A stretch of 64,000 nt of DNA from Pseudoxanthomonas composti (GTDB taxonomy: Bacteria; Pseudomonadota; Gammaproteobacteria; Xanthomonadales; Xanthomonadaceae), in NCBI RefSeq assembly GCF_004122095.1, contig NZ_SAWZ01000002.1, positions 594,638 through 658,637 on the forward strand, read 5' to 3'. Shown here piece by piece: positions 39,667 through 46,929 of this stretch (positions are counted from its first letter, which is position 1; the number at the start of each line of letters is the position of its first letter). Below the pieces are notes generated by a model. It did not search any database, was not told the origin of the DNA, and saw only the letters and a program-made list of their open reading frames with translations. Both the position numbers and the translations under genes were made by a program.

Positions 39667-40875
39667 ATGACCAAGCAGATCCAGGACGCCTACATCGTCG
39701 CCGCCACCCGCACCCCGGTCGGCAAGGCGCCCAAGGGCGTGTTCCGCAATACCCGCCCTGATGACATGCTGGCGCATGTGCTGAAGGCGGTCGTGGCGCA
39801 GGCGCCGGGCATCGATGCGAGCCGCATCGACGATGCCATCATCGGCTGCGCCATGCCCGAGGGCGAGCAAGGCATGAACGTGGCGCGCATCGGCCTGCTG
39901 CTGGCCGGCCTGCCCGACGTGATCGCCGCGCAGACCATCAACCGTTTCTGTTCCTCCGGCCTGCAGGCCGTGGCGCTGGCCGCCGACCAGATCCGCCTGG
40001 GCAACGCCGACCTGATGCTGGCCGGCGGCACCGAATCGATGTCGATGGTGCCGATGATGGGCAACAAGGTCGCCCTGAGCCCGTCGGTGTTCAAGGACGA
40101 CCATGTCGCTATCGCCTACGGCATGGGCATCACGGCTGAGAAGGTCGCCGAGGAATGGAAGGTCTCGCGCGAGGACCAGGATGCCTTTGCCCTGGCGTCG
40201 CACCAGAAGGCGATCGCGGCGATCCAGGCAGGCGAGTTCGCCTCGGAAATCACGCCGTACGAGATCCACTCCTACCAGCCCAACCTGGCCGACGGCAACA
40301 CCATCGCCCTGCGCAAGCTGCTGGTCGAGCACGACGAGGGCCCGCGTCCGGATTCCTCGCTCGAAGGCCTGGCCAAGCTGCGCCCGGTGTTCCGCAATGG
40401 CCAGTTCGGGGGCAGCGTGACCGCGGGCAATTCCTCGCAGATGAGCGATGGCGCCGGTGCGGTGCTGCTGGCTTCCGAGCAGGCGATCAAGGACTACGGC
40501 CTGACCCCGCTGGCCCGCTTCGTCAGTTTCTCGGTGGCCGGTGTGCGCCCGGAAGTGATGGGCATCGGCCCGATCGCGGCGATTCCCAAGGCGCTCAAGC
40601 AGGCGGGCCTGAGCAAGGACCAGCTGGACTGGATCGAGCTCAACGAGGCCTTCGCTGCCCAGTCGCTGGCGGTGATCCGCGACAGCGAGCTGGACCCGTC
40701 CAAGGTCAACCCGCTCGGCGGCGCCATCGCCCTGGGCCACCCGCTGGGGGCGACCGGTGCAATCCGCACCGCCACCCTGGTCCATGGCCTGCGTCGCCGC
40801 CAGCAGAAGTACGGCATGGTGACCATGTGCATCGGCACTGGCATGGGCGCGGCGGGCATCTTCGAAGCGCTCTGA
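39667..40875 (+). CDS. fadA: Acetyl-CoA acyltransferase (3-ketoacyl-CoA thiolase)
   Basis: 402 residues. Last step of beta-oxidation: thiolytic cleavage of 3-ketoacyl-CoA. The acyl-enzyme Cys is C95 in NRFCSSGLQA; GHPLGATGA and CIGTGMGAAG supply the catalytic His and second Cys; NEAFAAQ is the thiolase loop. Start ATG 39667 with GGAG about 9 bases upstream. It follows the FadN-type gene with a 154-base spacer that is a large hairpin, so expression relative to its partner may be tuned by RNA structure. A terminator-like hairpin follows. Confidence 0.97.
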   Translation: MTKQIQDAYIVAATRTPVGKAPKGVFRNTRPDDMLAHVLKAVVAQAPGIDASRIDDAIIGCAMPEGEQGMNVARIGLLLAGLPDVIAAQTINRFCSSGLQAVALAADQIRLGNADLMLAGGTESMSMVPMMGNKVALSPSVFKDDHVAIAYGMGITAEKVAEEWKVSREDQDAFALASHQKAIAAIQAGEFASEITPYEIHSYQPNLADGNTIALRKLLVEHDEGPRPDSSLEGLAKLRPVFRNGQFGGSVTAGNSSQMSDGAGAVLLASEQAIKDYGLTPLARFVSFSVAGVRPEVMGIGPIAAIPKALKQAGLSKDQLDWIELNEAFAAQSLAVIRDSELDPSKVNPLGGAIALGHPLGATGAIRTATLVHGLRRRQQKYGMVTMCIGTGMGAAGIFEAL

Positions 40876-40920
40876 GCCTGGCGCGGCAGGGGCTCCGTTC
40901 CCTGCCCTGTCCGCGAGACA

Positions 40921-40947
40921 AAGAAGGCGGCCCATGGCCGCCTTCTT
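40921..40947 (+). terminator. Terminator hairpin after fadA
   Basis: Perfect 12-pair stem AAGAAGGCGGCC / GGCCGCCTTCTT with a CAT loop, 45 bases after the fadA stop. The 3' tract is CTTG, so U-richness comes mainly from the stem end. Confidence 0.8.
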
Positions 40948-40964
40948 CTTGCCCACAACCGTAG

Positions 40965-40989
40965 GGTGGATGACGCTCCTACATCCACC
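40965..40989. repeat. Type 2 palindrome (GGTGGATG family)
   Basis: Arms GGTGGATG / CATCCACC, preceded by CGTAG. Same palindrome as in the arrays at 3.3-3.6 and 54.2-54.6 kb. It lies between the fadA terminator and the candidate small RNA. Confidence 0.75.
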
Positions 40990-41070
40990 ACCGCGGCAAA
41001 AGCACACCGCCGGCCGGTCCGCCGGAGTCATCCCATCGGAAGGTTCCACGAATGTGGGCTCGATGGGCAC

Positions 41071-41175
41071 AAAAAAATCCGATGCCAGAAACCTGACATC
41101 GGATGCTGTGAGACTTAGTCGTTCAAGTGTGGAATGACGGGCCCTCGGATACTTCCTAGGGCTCCGTGTCTCAGC
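41071..41175 (-). ncRNA. Candidate small RNA or processed 3' UTR downstream of galU
   Basis: On the minus strand the 3' end is a strong intrinsic terminator: stem ATCCGATG / CATCGGAT (41077-41104) followed by seven T. Just upstream, TGAGAC (41168-41173) pairs with GTCTCA (41109-41114), enclosing a 53-base domain with an inner GCCCT / AGGGC stem (41141-41145, 41158-41162). There is no open reading frame. The 5' end is a guess. It could be an independent sRNA or the 3' UTR of galU, whose stop is at 41220. The two terminator arms are separate from the flanking palindromic repeats. Confidence 0.45.
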
Positions 41176-41181
41176 GCGTCA

Positions 41182-41207
41182 GGTGGACAAGCTTCGCGTT
41201 GTCCACC
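41182..41207. repeat. Type 1 palindrome (GGTGGACAA family)
   Basis: Arms GGTGGACAA / TTGTCCACC around GCTTCGCG, ending CCCTAC. It lies 12 bases after the galU stop, at the 5' side of the candidate small RNA. Confidence 0.75.
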
Positions 41208-41219
41208 CTACAGGCCTTC

Positions 41220-42122
41220 TCAAGCCGAGGCGCGCACGCCCAGTTCCTTGAGCGCATTGCGCATGGCCTCGGCCGCCGCGTCACCGATCTTTTCGCTCTG
41301 CAGCGCGTAGTGGATCGTCGCCTCGACCAGGCCGATGTGCGCGCCGCAGTCGAAACGCGTGCCCTGGAAGCGATAGGCATGCACCGGCTTCTGCTTGAGC
41401 AGCGTGGCGATGGCGTCGGTGAGCTGGATCTCACCGCCGGCGCCCGGCTTGGTCTCTTCCAGCAGCTTGAAGATGCTGCCGTCGAGCACGTAACGGCCGA
41501 CCACGCCCAGGTTGCTCGGCGCGTCTTCCGGCTTTGGCTTTTCGACCATGGCATTGATCTTGCCGCTGCGGCCGTCGAAGGCGTCTGTGGCCACGATGCC
41601 GTAACTGGCGGTCTTGGAGGGCTCGACGTCCTGCACCGCGATCTGGCTGGCGCCGGTGGCCGCGTGCGCCTCGGCCATCTGCTTGAGCGCACCGTCACCG
41701 CCCTGGTTGACGATCATGTCGTCCGGCAGCATCACCGCAAACGGCTCGTCGCCGACGATCGGCTTGGCGCACAGCACCGCATGGCCCAGGCCCAGCGCCT
41801 CGCCCTGGGTGACGAAAATCGCGCGTACGCCCTTGGGCAGCGGATTGCGCACCTTGTCCAGCAGCTCCAGCTTGCCCGAGGCCTCCAGCTTGTCTTCCAG
41901 CTCGTAGGCTTTGTCGAAGTAGTCGCCGATGGCGTGCTTGTAGCGGTTGGTCACGAAGATCAGCGTGTCACAGCCGGCCTCGACAGCCTCGTCCACCGCG
42001 TACTGGATCAGCGGCCGGTCGATGATCGGGAGCATCTCCTTGGGTACCGTCTTGGTAGCGGGCAAAAAGCGCGTGCCCAGGCCTGCGACTGGGAAAACGG
42101 CCTTACGGATGCGTTGCGTCAT
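41220..42122 (-). CDS. galU: UTP-glucose-1-phosphate uridylyltransferase
   Basis: 300 residues. Makes UDP-glucose for LPS, exopolysaccharide and trehalose. Nucleotide-binding signature GLGTRFLPATKTVPKEMLP at the N-terminus, then DRPLIQYAVDEAVEAG, FAVMLPDDMIV and VEKPKPEDAPSNLGVVGRYVL. Overlaps the stop of the upstream WbpM-type gene as ATGA, so it is coupled to O-antigen precursor synthesis. Confidence 0.97.
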   Translation of the reverse strand: MTQRIRKAVFPVAGLGTRFLPATKTVPKEMLPIIDRPLIQYAVDEAVEAGCDTLIFVTNRYKHAIGDYFDKAYELEDKLEASGKLELLDKVRNPLPKGVRAIFVTQGEALGLGHAVLCAKPIVGDEPFAVMLPDDMIVNQGGDGALKQMAEAHAATGASQIAVQDVEPSKTASYGIVATDAFDGRSGKINAMVEKPKPEDAPSNLGVVGRYVLDGSIFKLLEETKPGAGGEIQLTDAIATLLKQKPVHAYRFQGTRFDCGAHIGLVEATIHYALQSEKIGDAAAEAMRNALKELGVRASA

Positions 42123-44038
42123 CTACTGTTTCTCGCTTCTCGGATGGGGAACTGAACGATCGTATCAGTCGACTCGTGAGGATTATCTGGAGAAAACTCC
42201 GGGACCGTGGTTTTCAGCAGACGCCAGATCTGGTCCTCGTCGTAGTCGATGACGGCCTGGCGCAGCTGGACCAGGGCCTTGCTCAGCGCCTCGGCCGACA
42301 CCTCGCGGGCACGGGCCTGCAAAATCTTCGGGTGCGAGGTCGGCCGGTACGCCTCTTCCTCGTGGAACAGGGTCTCGTGGAGCTTCTCGCCCGGGCGCAG
42401 CCCCGTGTAGACGATGGCGATATCCCGGCCGGGCTGCTTGCCTGCCAGGCGGATCATCTGCTCGGCCAGCACCCGGATGGCGATCGGCTCGCCCATGTCC
42501 AGGGTGTAGATCGATGCATGGGCCGCACTGGCCGCGGCCTGCACGATCAGCTGGCAGGCCTCGGGAATGGTCATGAAGTAACGGGTCACGTCCGGGTCGG
42601 TCACCGTGACCGGGCCGCCGGCGCGGATCTGATCGCGGAACAGCGGCACCACGCTGCCCACCGAATCGAGCACATTGCCAAAGCGCACGGTGACGAACCG
42701 CGTGGAGGTCAGATCATCGGCGGACTGGCACAGCATCTCGGCCAGGCGCTTGGTCGCCCCCAGCGTGTTGGCAGGATCGACCGCCTTGTCGGTGGAGATC
42801 AGCACGAAGGTGCCGACACCGGCGGCCTTGGAGGCCTTGATCATCGTCTCGGAGGCCAGCGCGTTGTTGCGAACGGCTTCGCGCAGCTGGGTTTCCAGCA
42901 GGGGCACCTGCTTGTAGGCCGCGGCATGGAAGACCGCGTCGGGTTGCGCCAGCTCCAGCGCGCGACGCGCCAGAGCCGGATCTCCGCAGTTGCCCAGGAT
43001 CGGCACGATCTCCACGTCCGGGAAGGCCCGATGCAGATCTGCCTGGGCCTTGAGCAGGGAGTACTCGCTGATTTCCAGCAGTGCGATCTTGGTCGCGCCA
43101 TGGCGCGCGCACTGGCGACACAGCTCCGAGCCGATCGAACCACCCGCCCCTGTCACCAGGACCGCACGCCCGCCCAGCCAGCCACGGATGAGCTTCCAGT
43201 CCGGCGTGATCGGCTTGCGGCCGAGCAGATCGTCGATGGCCACCTCTTCCAGCGCGCCGGGCGCCGAGCGGCCTTCCAGCACGTCGACCAGGCGCGGCAC
43301 CTTGCGAAACGGCAGGCCGGTGCCCTCACAGATCGCCAACACGCGCTGCATGGACGAGGCGTCCAGCGAGGGCATGGCAATGACCAGCATCTTGGCGGCC
43401 GACTCCTTGGCCACGCGATTGGCGTCATCCAGGCCGCCCAGGACGCGGATGCCATGCACCCGCGTGCCGTGCAGCTCGCGTGCATCGTCCAGGAATCCCA
43501 CGGGCTGGTAGGCACCATTGCGCAGCAGGTCGCGCAACAGCGCCTCGCCGGCCTGCCCCGCGCCCAGGATCAGCACGCGCTGGGCCGAGGCGCCGCGCAC
43601 TTCGCCGAGCTGATGGTCCTTCCAGGCCCGGTAGACCAGGCGCGGGAGCCCCAGGCCGCCCATCAGGGCGAAGGGATAGAGCGCCAGCACGGTGCGCGGC
43701 ACCCCATCGAGCCGGTTGTACAGCCCCAGGCCCAGCGTAATGGCCAGCACGCCCATGACGGCGGACTTCAGGATGTTGATCAGGTCCGGCACGCTGGCGA
43801 ATCGCCACAGCCCCTGGTAGAGCCCCACCAGGCGGAACACCAGCCCCTGCGCCAACAGCACGATGACGACCTCAAGGGAGATCAGCGGGTAATCCGGCGG
43901 GATGGGCAGCATGGCGTAGCGCACATGGTGCAAGGCCTGCCAGCAGATCCAGGTCACCAACAAATCGTGCGCGGACACCGCCAGTCGCGGCAGGCGACCA
44001 GCCAATGAAATGCGCCAGGAATCCTTGGTTAGGGACAT
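42119..44038 (-). CDS. WbpM/FlaA1/CapD-type nucleotide-sugar dehydratase, membrane-anchored
   Basis: 639 residues. The first 125 residues have about four transmembrane helices, then a CoA-binding-like Rossmann domain (RVLILGAGQAGEALLRDLL) and a C-terminal SDR domain from about residue 285 (AVLVTGAGGSIGSELCRQ). These enzymes are UDP-GlcNAc 4,6-dehydratases that start N-acetylfucosamine, quinovosamine or bacillosamine synthesis for O-antigen. The segment ISTDKAVDPANTLGATKRLAEM aligns with the catalytic motif. At the usual SDR Tyr (Met in WbpM) this protein has Leu426, with Lys430 conserved. It overlaps galU and follows the WbpL/WecA-like gene. Confidence 0.9.
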   Translation of the reverse strand: MSLTKDSWRISLAGRLPRLAVSAHDLLVTWICWQALHHVRYAMLPIPPDYPLISLEVVIVLLAQGLVFRLVGLYQGLWRFASVPDLINILKSAVMGVLAITLGLGLYNRLDGVPRTVLALYPFALMGGLGLPRLVYRAWKDHQLGEVRGASAQRVLILGAGQAGEALLRDLLRNGAYQPVGFLDDARELHGTRVHGIRVLGGLDDANRVAKESAAKMLVIAMPSLDASSMQRVLAICEGTGLPFRKVPRLVDVLEGRSAPGALEEVAIDDLLGRKPITPDWKLIRGWLGGRAVLVTGAGGSIGSELCRQCARHGATKIALLEISEYSLLKAQADLHRAFPDVEIVPILGNCGDPALARRALELAQPDAVFHAAAYKQVPLLETQLREAVRNNALASETMIKASKAAGVGTFVLISTDKAVDPANTLGATKRLAEMLCQSADDLTSTRFVTVRFGNVLDSVGSVVPLFRDQIRAGGPVTVTDPDVTRYFMTIPEACQLIVQAAASAAHASIYTLDMGEPIAIRVLAEQMIRLAGKQPGRDIAIVYTGLRPGEKLHETLFHEEEAYRPTSHPKILQARAREVSAEALSKALVQLRQAVIDYDEDQIWRLLKTTVPEFSPDNPHESTDTIVQFPIREARNSR

Positions 44039-44045
44039 TCAGACC

Positions 44046-45014
44046 TCAAGCCCAGTGGCGGGTGACCTTCCACCAGGCCGCAGCGGCGCTGACCAACAAC
44101 AGCAGCGCCAGCAGCAACGGGAGGGGGGACAGGGGGGTGGAAAATTGCAGCGCAACAAGTACCGCGCAGGCAGTGAACAGACCATAAGCACCTGTCACAG
44201 CGGGATGGCCCCACCGTCGGGCCAGGCGCTGATAGGCGTGGGAGGCGTGTGGCGTCCACCAGCGTTCGCCGGCGAGCATGCGCCTGAGCAAAGTGAAGCC
44301 GGCGTCGACTGCGAAGGCGATCAGGGGCAGGACCACCGCCAGCGACCATCCGGATGCTGGCCACGCCAATACACCGAACAAGGCCAGCAGATAGCCCAGG
44401 GAACCGCTTCCAACATCCCCCAGGAAAATGCGGGCGCGGGGAAAGTTGAATGGCAAAAAGCCCAGCGCGCATGCCACCAGGCACAGCGCCAGCATGGCCC
44501 ACGCGGACGGCCACAACAGCACCGCGAATCCCGCCGCAACCAGCCCCGCCTGCGTGGTGGCGATGCCGTTGATGCCGTCCATGAAGTTCCAGATATTCAC
44601 CAGCGCAAGGCTCGCCGCAAATCCCACCGCGGCATGCAGCAGCGACTGGCTCGCGCGCCAGGCCAGGACCGCGACACAGACGGCCGCAAGCGCGTGGGCC
44701 AGCAGCCTGGGCCAGACCGGCAGGGAGCGGTGGTCATCGATCCAGCCCGGCACCGCGACCAGGCCCAGGCCGGCCAACGCCAAGGCGACCTCCACCACGG
44801 CGAGCCGGCCCGCCAGGCAAAGCAGCAGGCTGGCCAGCCCCATGACCACCACGATGGCGACCCCGCCACCGCGTGGCGTGGCCTGGACGTGACTGCGGCG
44901 CTCGCCCGGTGCGTCGATTAGGCCTGCGCGCTTGGCATAACGGATCGCCATCCAGGTCAGCACCGCCGTCAAAGCGCAGCATCCGGCCCACAGTGCGAGG
45001 CTCGCAGGCGTCAT
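44046..45014 (-). CDS. WecA/WbpL-like undecaprenyl-phosphate sugar-1-phosphate transferase
   Basis: 322 residues, about ten transmembrane helices. Transfers a HexNAc-1-phosphate to undecaprenyl phosphate, the first step in O-antigen or common-antigen assembly. Family motifs: AGLIDAPGERRSHVQATPRG, VPGWIDDHRSLPVWPR (DD motif), NFMDGINGIA and ARIFLGDVGSGSLGYLLA. Start ATG 45014 overlaps the lapB stop (ATGA), chosen over an upstream in-frame start inside lapB. Seven bases separate it from the WbpM-type gene. The WbpL-WbpM pairing is that of Pseudomonas O-antigen loci. Confidence 0.92.
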   Translation of the reverse strand: MTPASLALWAGCCALTAVLTWMAIRYAKRAGLIDAPGERRSHVQATPRGGGVAIVVVMGLASLLLCLAGRLAVVEVALALAGLGLVAVPGWIDDHRSLPVWPRLLAHALAAVCVAVLAWRASQSLLHAAVGFAASLALVNIWNFMDGINGIATTQAGLVAAGFAVLLWPSAWAMLALCLVACALGFLPFNFPRARIFLGDVGSGSLGYLLALFGVLAWPASGWSLAVVLPLIAFAVDAGFTLLRRMLAGERWWTPHASHAYQRLARRWGHPAVTGAYGLFTACAVLVALQFSTPLSPLPLLLALLLLVSAAAAWWKVTRHWA

Positions 45015-46189
45015 ACGACCGCGTAGTTGAGCAAGGGCTTGATCGACCCCCACTCCTTGCAGCTCGGACACTGCCAGTGGTGCGTGCGCGCACCGAAGCC
45101 GCAGCGGTTGCAGCGATAGCTGGGATTACGCACCAGCAGCTGATCGGTGATGTGCTTCAGGTCGGACAGCGTGGCGGTGGAGTCTGCGCCTTCGGCCAGG
45201 GTGAGATCGATCAGCGCCGCTTCGCCGCGCACCGACGGACGGTCCTTCAGCTGTCTTGCCAGGTACGCACGCGCGGCAGGCACCCCGTCCTGGGCTTCGA
45301 CCAGCTTGGTCAGCGCCAGCACTGGCGAGATGCCGCGATAGTGCTCGCACATCTCCGACAGGAAGGCGCGCGCCCCGGACAGGTCGCCAACCTCCTGGTA
45401 GGCGGCCAGCAGGCTCGCCATCAGCTCGGGCAGGAACTCCGGGTCGTGGCGGGCAGCCCGTTCGAATGCGCGGATCGCCGCCTCGTAGTTGCCTGCCTCG
45501 GACTCGATGCGGCCCTCGATCAGGCCGGCGCGCACGCTTTTGGCATCGGCCTGGTAGGCCCGCGCGACGGCCGCGCGCGCATCTTCTTGCTGGTTGGCGG
45601 TGCGATAGCGCTCGGCCAGCTCGCACTCGAACTGGCTGATCAGCTTGCCCATCGGCTCGCCGGTGACTTCCTCGTAGCGCGCGGCGTTCTCGATCGCCTT
45701 GGCCCAGTCGCGCTCGGCTTGGTAGATCCCGATCAGGTGCTTGAGCGCCTGCGGCGCGCGCTGGTCGATCTTGGCCAGATCGCCGAACACCGTCTCGGCC
45801 CGATCCAACAGGCCTGAACGCATGTAGTCCTCGCCCAGGGCGAGCAAGGCCTGCACGCGCTGCTGGTCGCTCAGGTCCGGGCGCTGTACCAGTCCCTGGT
45901 GCAGGCGGATGGCACGGTCGACCTCGCCGCGACGACGGAACAGATGACCCAGCGCGACCTGGGTCTCGAAGGTTTCCTTGTCCAGCTCGGCGATATGCAG
46001 GAACAGCTCGATCGCCTTGTCCGGCTGCTCGTTGAGCAGATAGTTCAGGCCCCGGAAATACGTACTGGACAGCCGGCTGACCTGGGAAAACCCATGGCGC
46101 TGCCCGCCCCTGCGTCCAATGATCCAGCCCGCCAGCGCCGCCAACGGCACGAACAGGATGAACCAGATCCATTCATTGAGCGCTTCCAT
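45011..46189 (-). CDS. lapB: LPS assembly protein LapB (YciM)
   Basis: 392 residues. One N-terminal membrane helix (residues about 7-24), a long series of tetratricopeptide repeats (FRGLNYLLNEQPDKAIELFL, LGHLFRRRGEVDRAIRLHQG, GIYQAERDWAKAIENAARYE) and a C-terminal rubredoxin-like metal site with two Cys pairs (YRCNRCGF, WQCPSCKEWG). LapB delivers LpxC to FtsH for degradation and so limits LPS synthesis. Preceded by lapA (gap 3) and overlapping the WbpL-like gene. Confidence 0.96.
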   Translation of the reverse strand: MEALNEWIWFILFVPLAALAGWIIGRRGGQRHGFSQVSRLSSTYFRGLNYLLNEQPDKAIELFLHIAELDKETFETQVALGHLFRRRGEVDRAIRLHQGLVQRPDLSDQQRVQALLALGEDYMRSGLLDRAETVFGDLAKIDQRAPQALKHLIGIYQAERDWAKAIENAARYEEVTGEPMGKLISQFECELAERYRTANQQEDARAAVARAYQADAKSVRAGLIEGRIESEAGNYEAAIRAFERAARHDPEFLPELMASLLAAYQEVGDLSGARAFLSEMCEHYRGISPVLALTKLVEAQDGVPAARAYLARQLKDRPSVRGEAALIDLTLAEGADSTATLSDLKHITDQLLVRNPSYRCNRCGFGARTHHWQCPSCKEWGSIKPLLNYAVV

Positions 46190-46192
46190 GCG

Positions 46193-46480
46193 TCAGAGAC
46201 CTGCGGGCGGCGTGGTCGGCGGCTCAGAGACGGGCACGGCACGGGCCGCTTCGCGGTTCAGGCGGCGCAGCTTGCTGTACAGCGGCCAGACCATGGTCGC
46301 CAGCACGATCAGCACCCCAGCGATGGCGCCGATCAGCACGGAAAGCATGATGGCCACACCGGAAGAGGTCTGGACAGAAGCGGTCAGGAACTTGAGCGTG
46401 ACCTGGTCGGTGTTCTGGACACCTGCCACCAGCCCCACTGCAATAAGAAGAATCGCCACGATCAGGCGAAGGACATTCAT
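46193..46480 (-). CDS. lapA: LapA family (DUF1049) membrane protein
   Basis: 95 residues with two transmembrane helices (about residues 3-20 and 40-66) and a short basic then Pro-rich cytoplasmic tail (KLRRLNREAARAVP). Matches LapA/YciS, partner of LapB in controlling LpxC turnover. The intermediate loop has QNTDQVTLKFLTASVQTSSG, typical of the family. Located 3 bases before lapB. Confidence 0.93.
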   Translation of the reverse strand: MNVLRLIVAILLIAVGLVAGVQNTDQVTLKFLTASVQTSSGVAIMLSVLIGAIAGVLIVLATMVWPLYSKLRRLNREAARAVPVSEPPTTPPAGL

Positions 46481-46548
46481 GAAGCCACTCCTAGCTGGGA
46501 CCGCCCTAGCTTAGCCGAGCGCGCGTCGTCCAGACGCATGGGCCGGTG

Positions 46549-46854
46549 TCAGTCGGCGCCGTCCTCGATGGGGACGACATCGCTGACGCGCTCGCGCAAT
46601 TCCTTGCCAGGCTTGAAGTGCGGAACATGCTTGGCCGGCAGGGCCACCGAATCGCCGGTCTTGGGATTGCGACCGATGCGGGGCGGACGGTAATGGAGCG
46701 AAAAACTGCCGAAGCCGCGGATCTCGATGCGCTCACCTTCGGCCAGGGCGCCCCCCATCATTTCCAGCAGCGACTTGACCGCAAGGTCCACGTCGTCTGG
46801 CTTCAGGTGCGGCTGGCGCTGGCTGAGGATCTCGATCAGTTCGGACTTGGTCAT
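46549..46854 (-). CDS. ihfB: Integration host factor subunit beta
   Basis: 101 residues. DNA-bending histone-like protein, partner of IhfA. Family pattern: [33 protein letters not shown] helices, then [26 protein letters not shown] with the intercalating beta-ribbon Pro. The start MTKSELI at 46854 is chosen by family; the bases upstream lack a Shine-Dalgarno, and an in-frame GTG at 46884 would add ten unrelated residues. It follows rpsA, the conserved order. Confidence 0.97.
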   Translation of the reverse strand: MTKSELIEILSQRQPHLKPDDVDLAVKSLLEMMGGALAEGERIEIRGFGSFSLHYRPPRIGRNPKTGDSVALPAKHVPHFKPGKELRERVSDVVPIEDGAD

Positions 46855-46885
46855 CGGCGGAGGGTGTGGGGCGATACGCACCACG

Positions 46886-46910
46886 ACCGGCCCGGATGAT
46901 CCGGGCCGGT
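46886..46910. other. Perfect hairpin between rpsA and ihfB
   Basis: 11-pair stem ACCGGCCCGGA / TCCGGGCCGGT with a TGA loop, 19 bases after the rpsA stop. It has no T-tract. Likely protects the rpsA 3' end or partially separates the two messages. Confidence 0.6.
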
Positions 46911-46929
46911 GTGGGAGGTTGAAGCAGAC

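Noticed and set aside
36975-39674. 899-codon minus-strand open frame opposite the beta-oxidation gene
   Set aside because: Antisense shadow; low-complexity Gly/His/Gln composition, overlaps a clear FadN-type enzyme.
46886-46910. Rho-independent terminator of rpsA
   Set aside because: The hairpin is perfect but has no T-tract on either strand, so I record it only as a structure.
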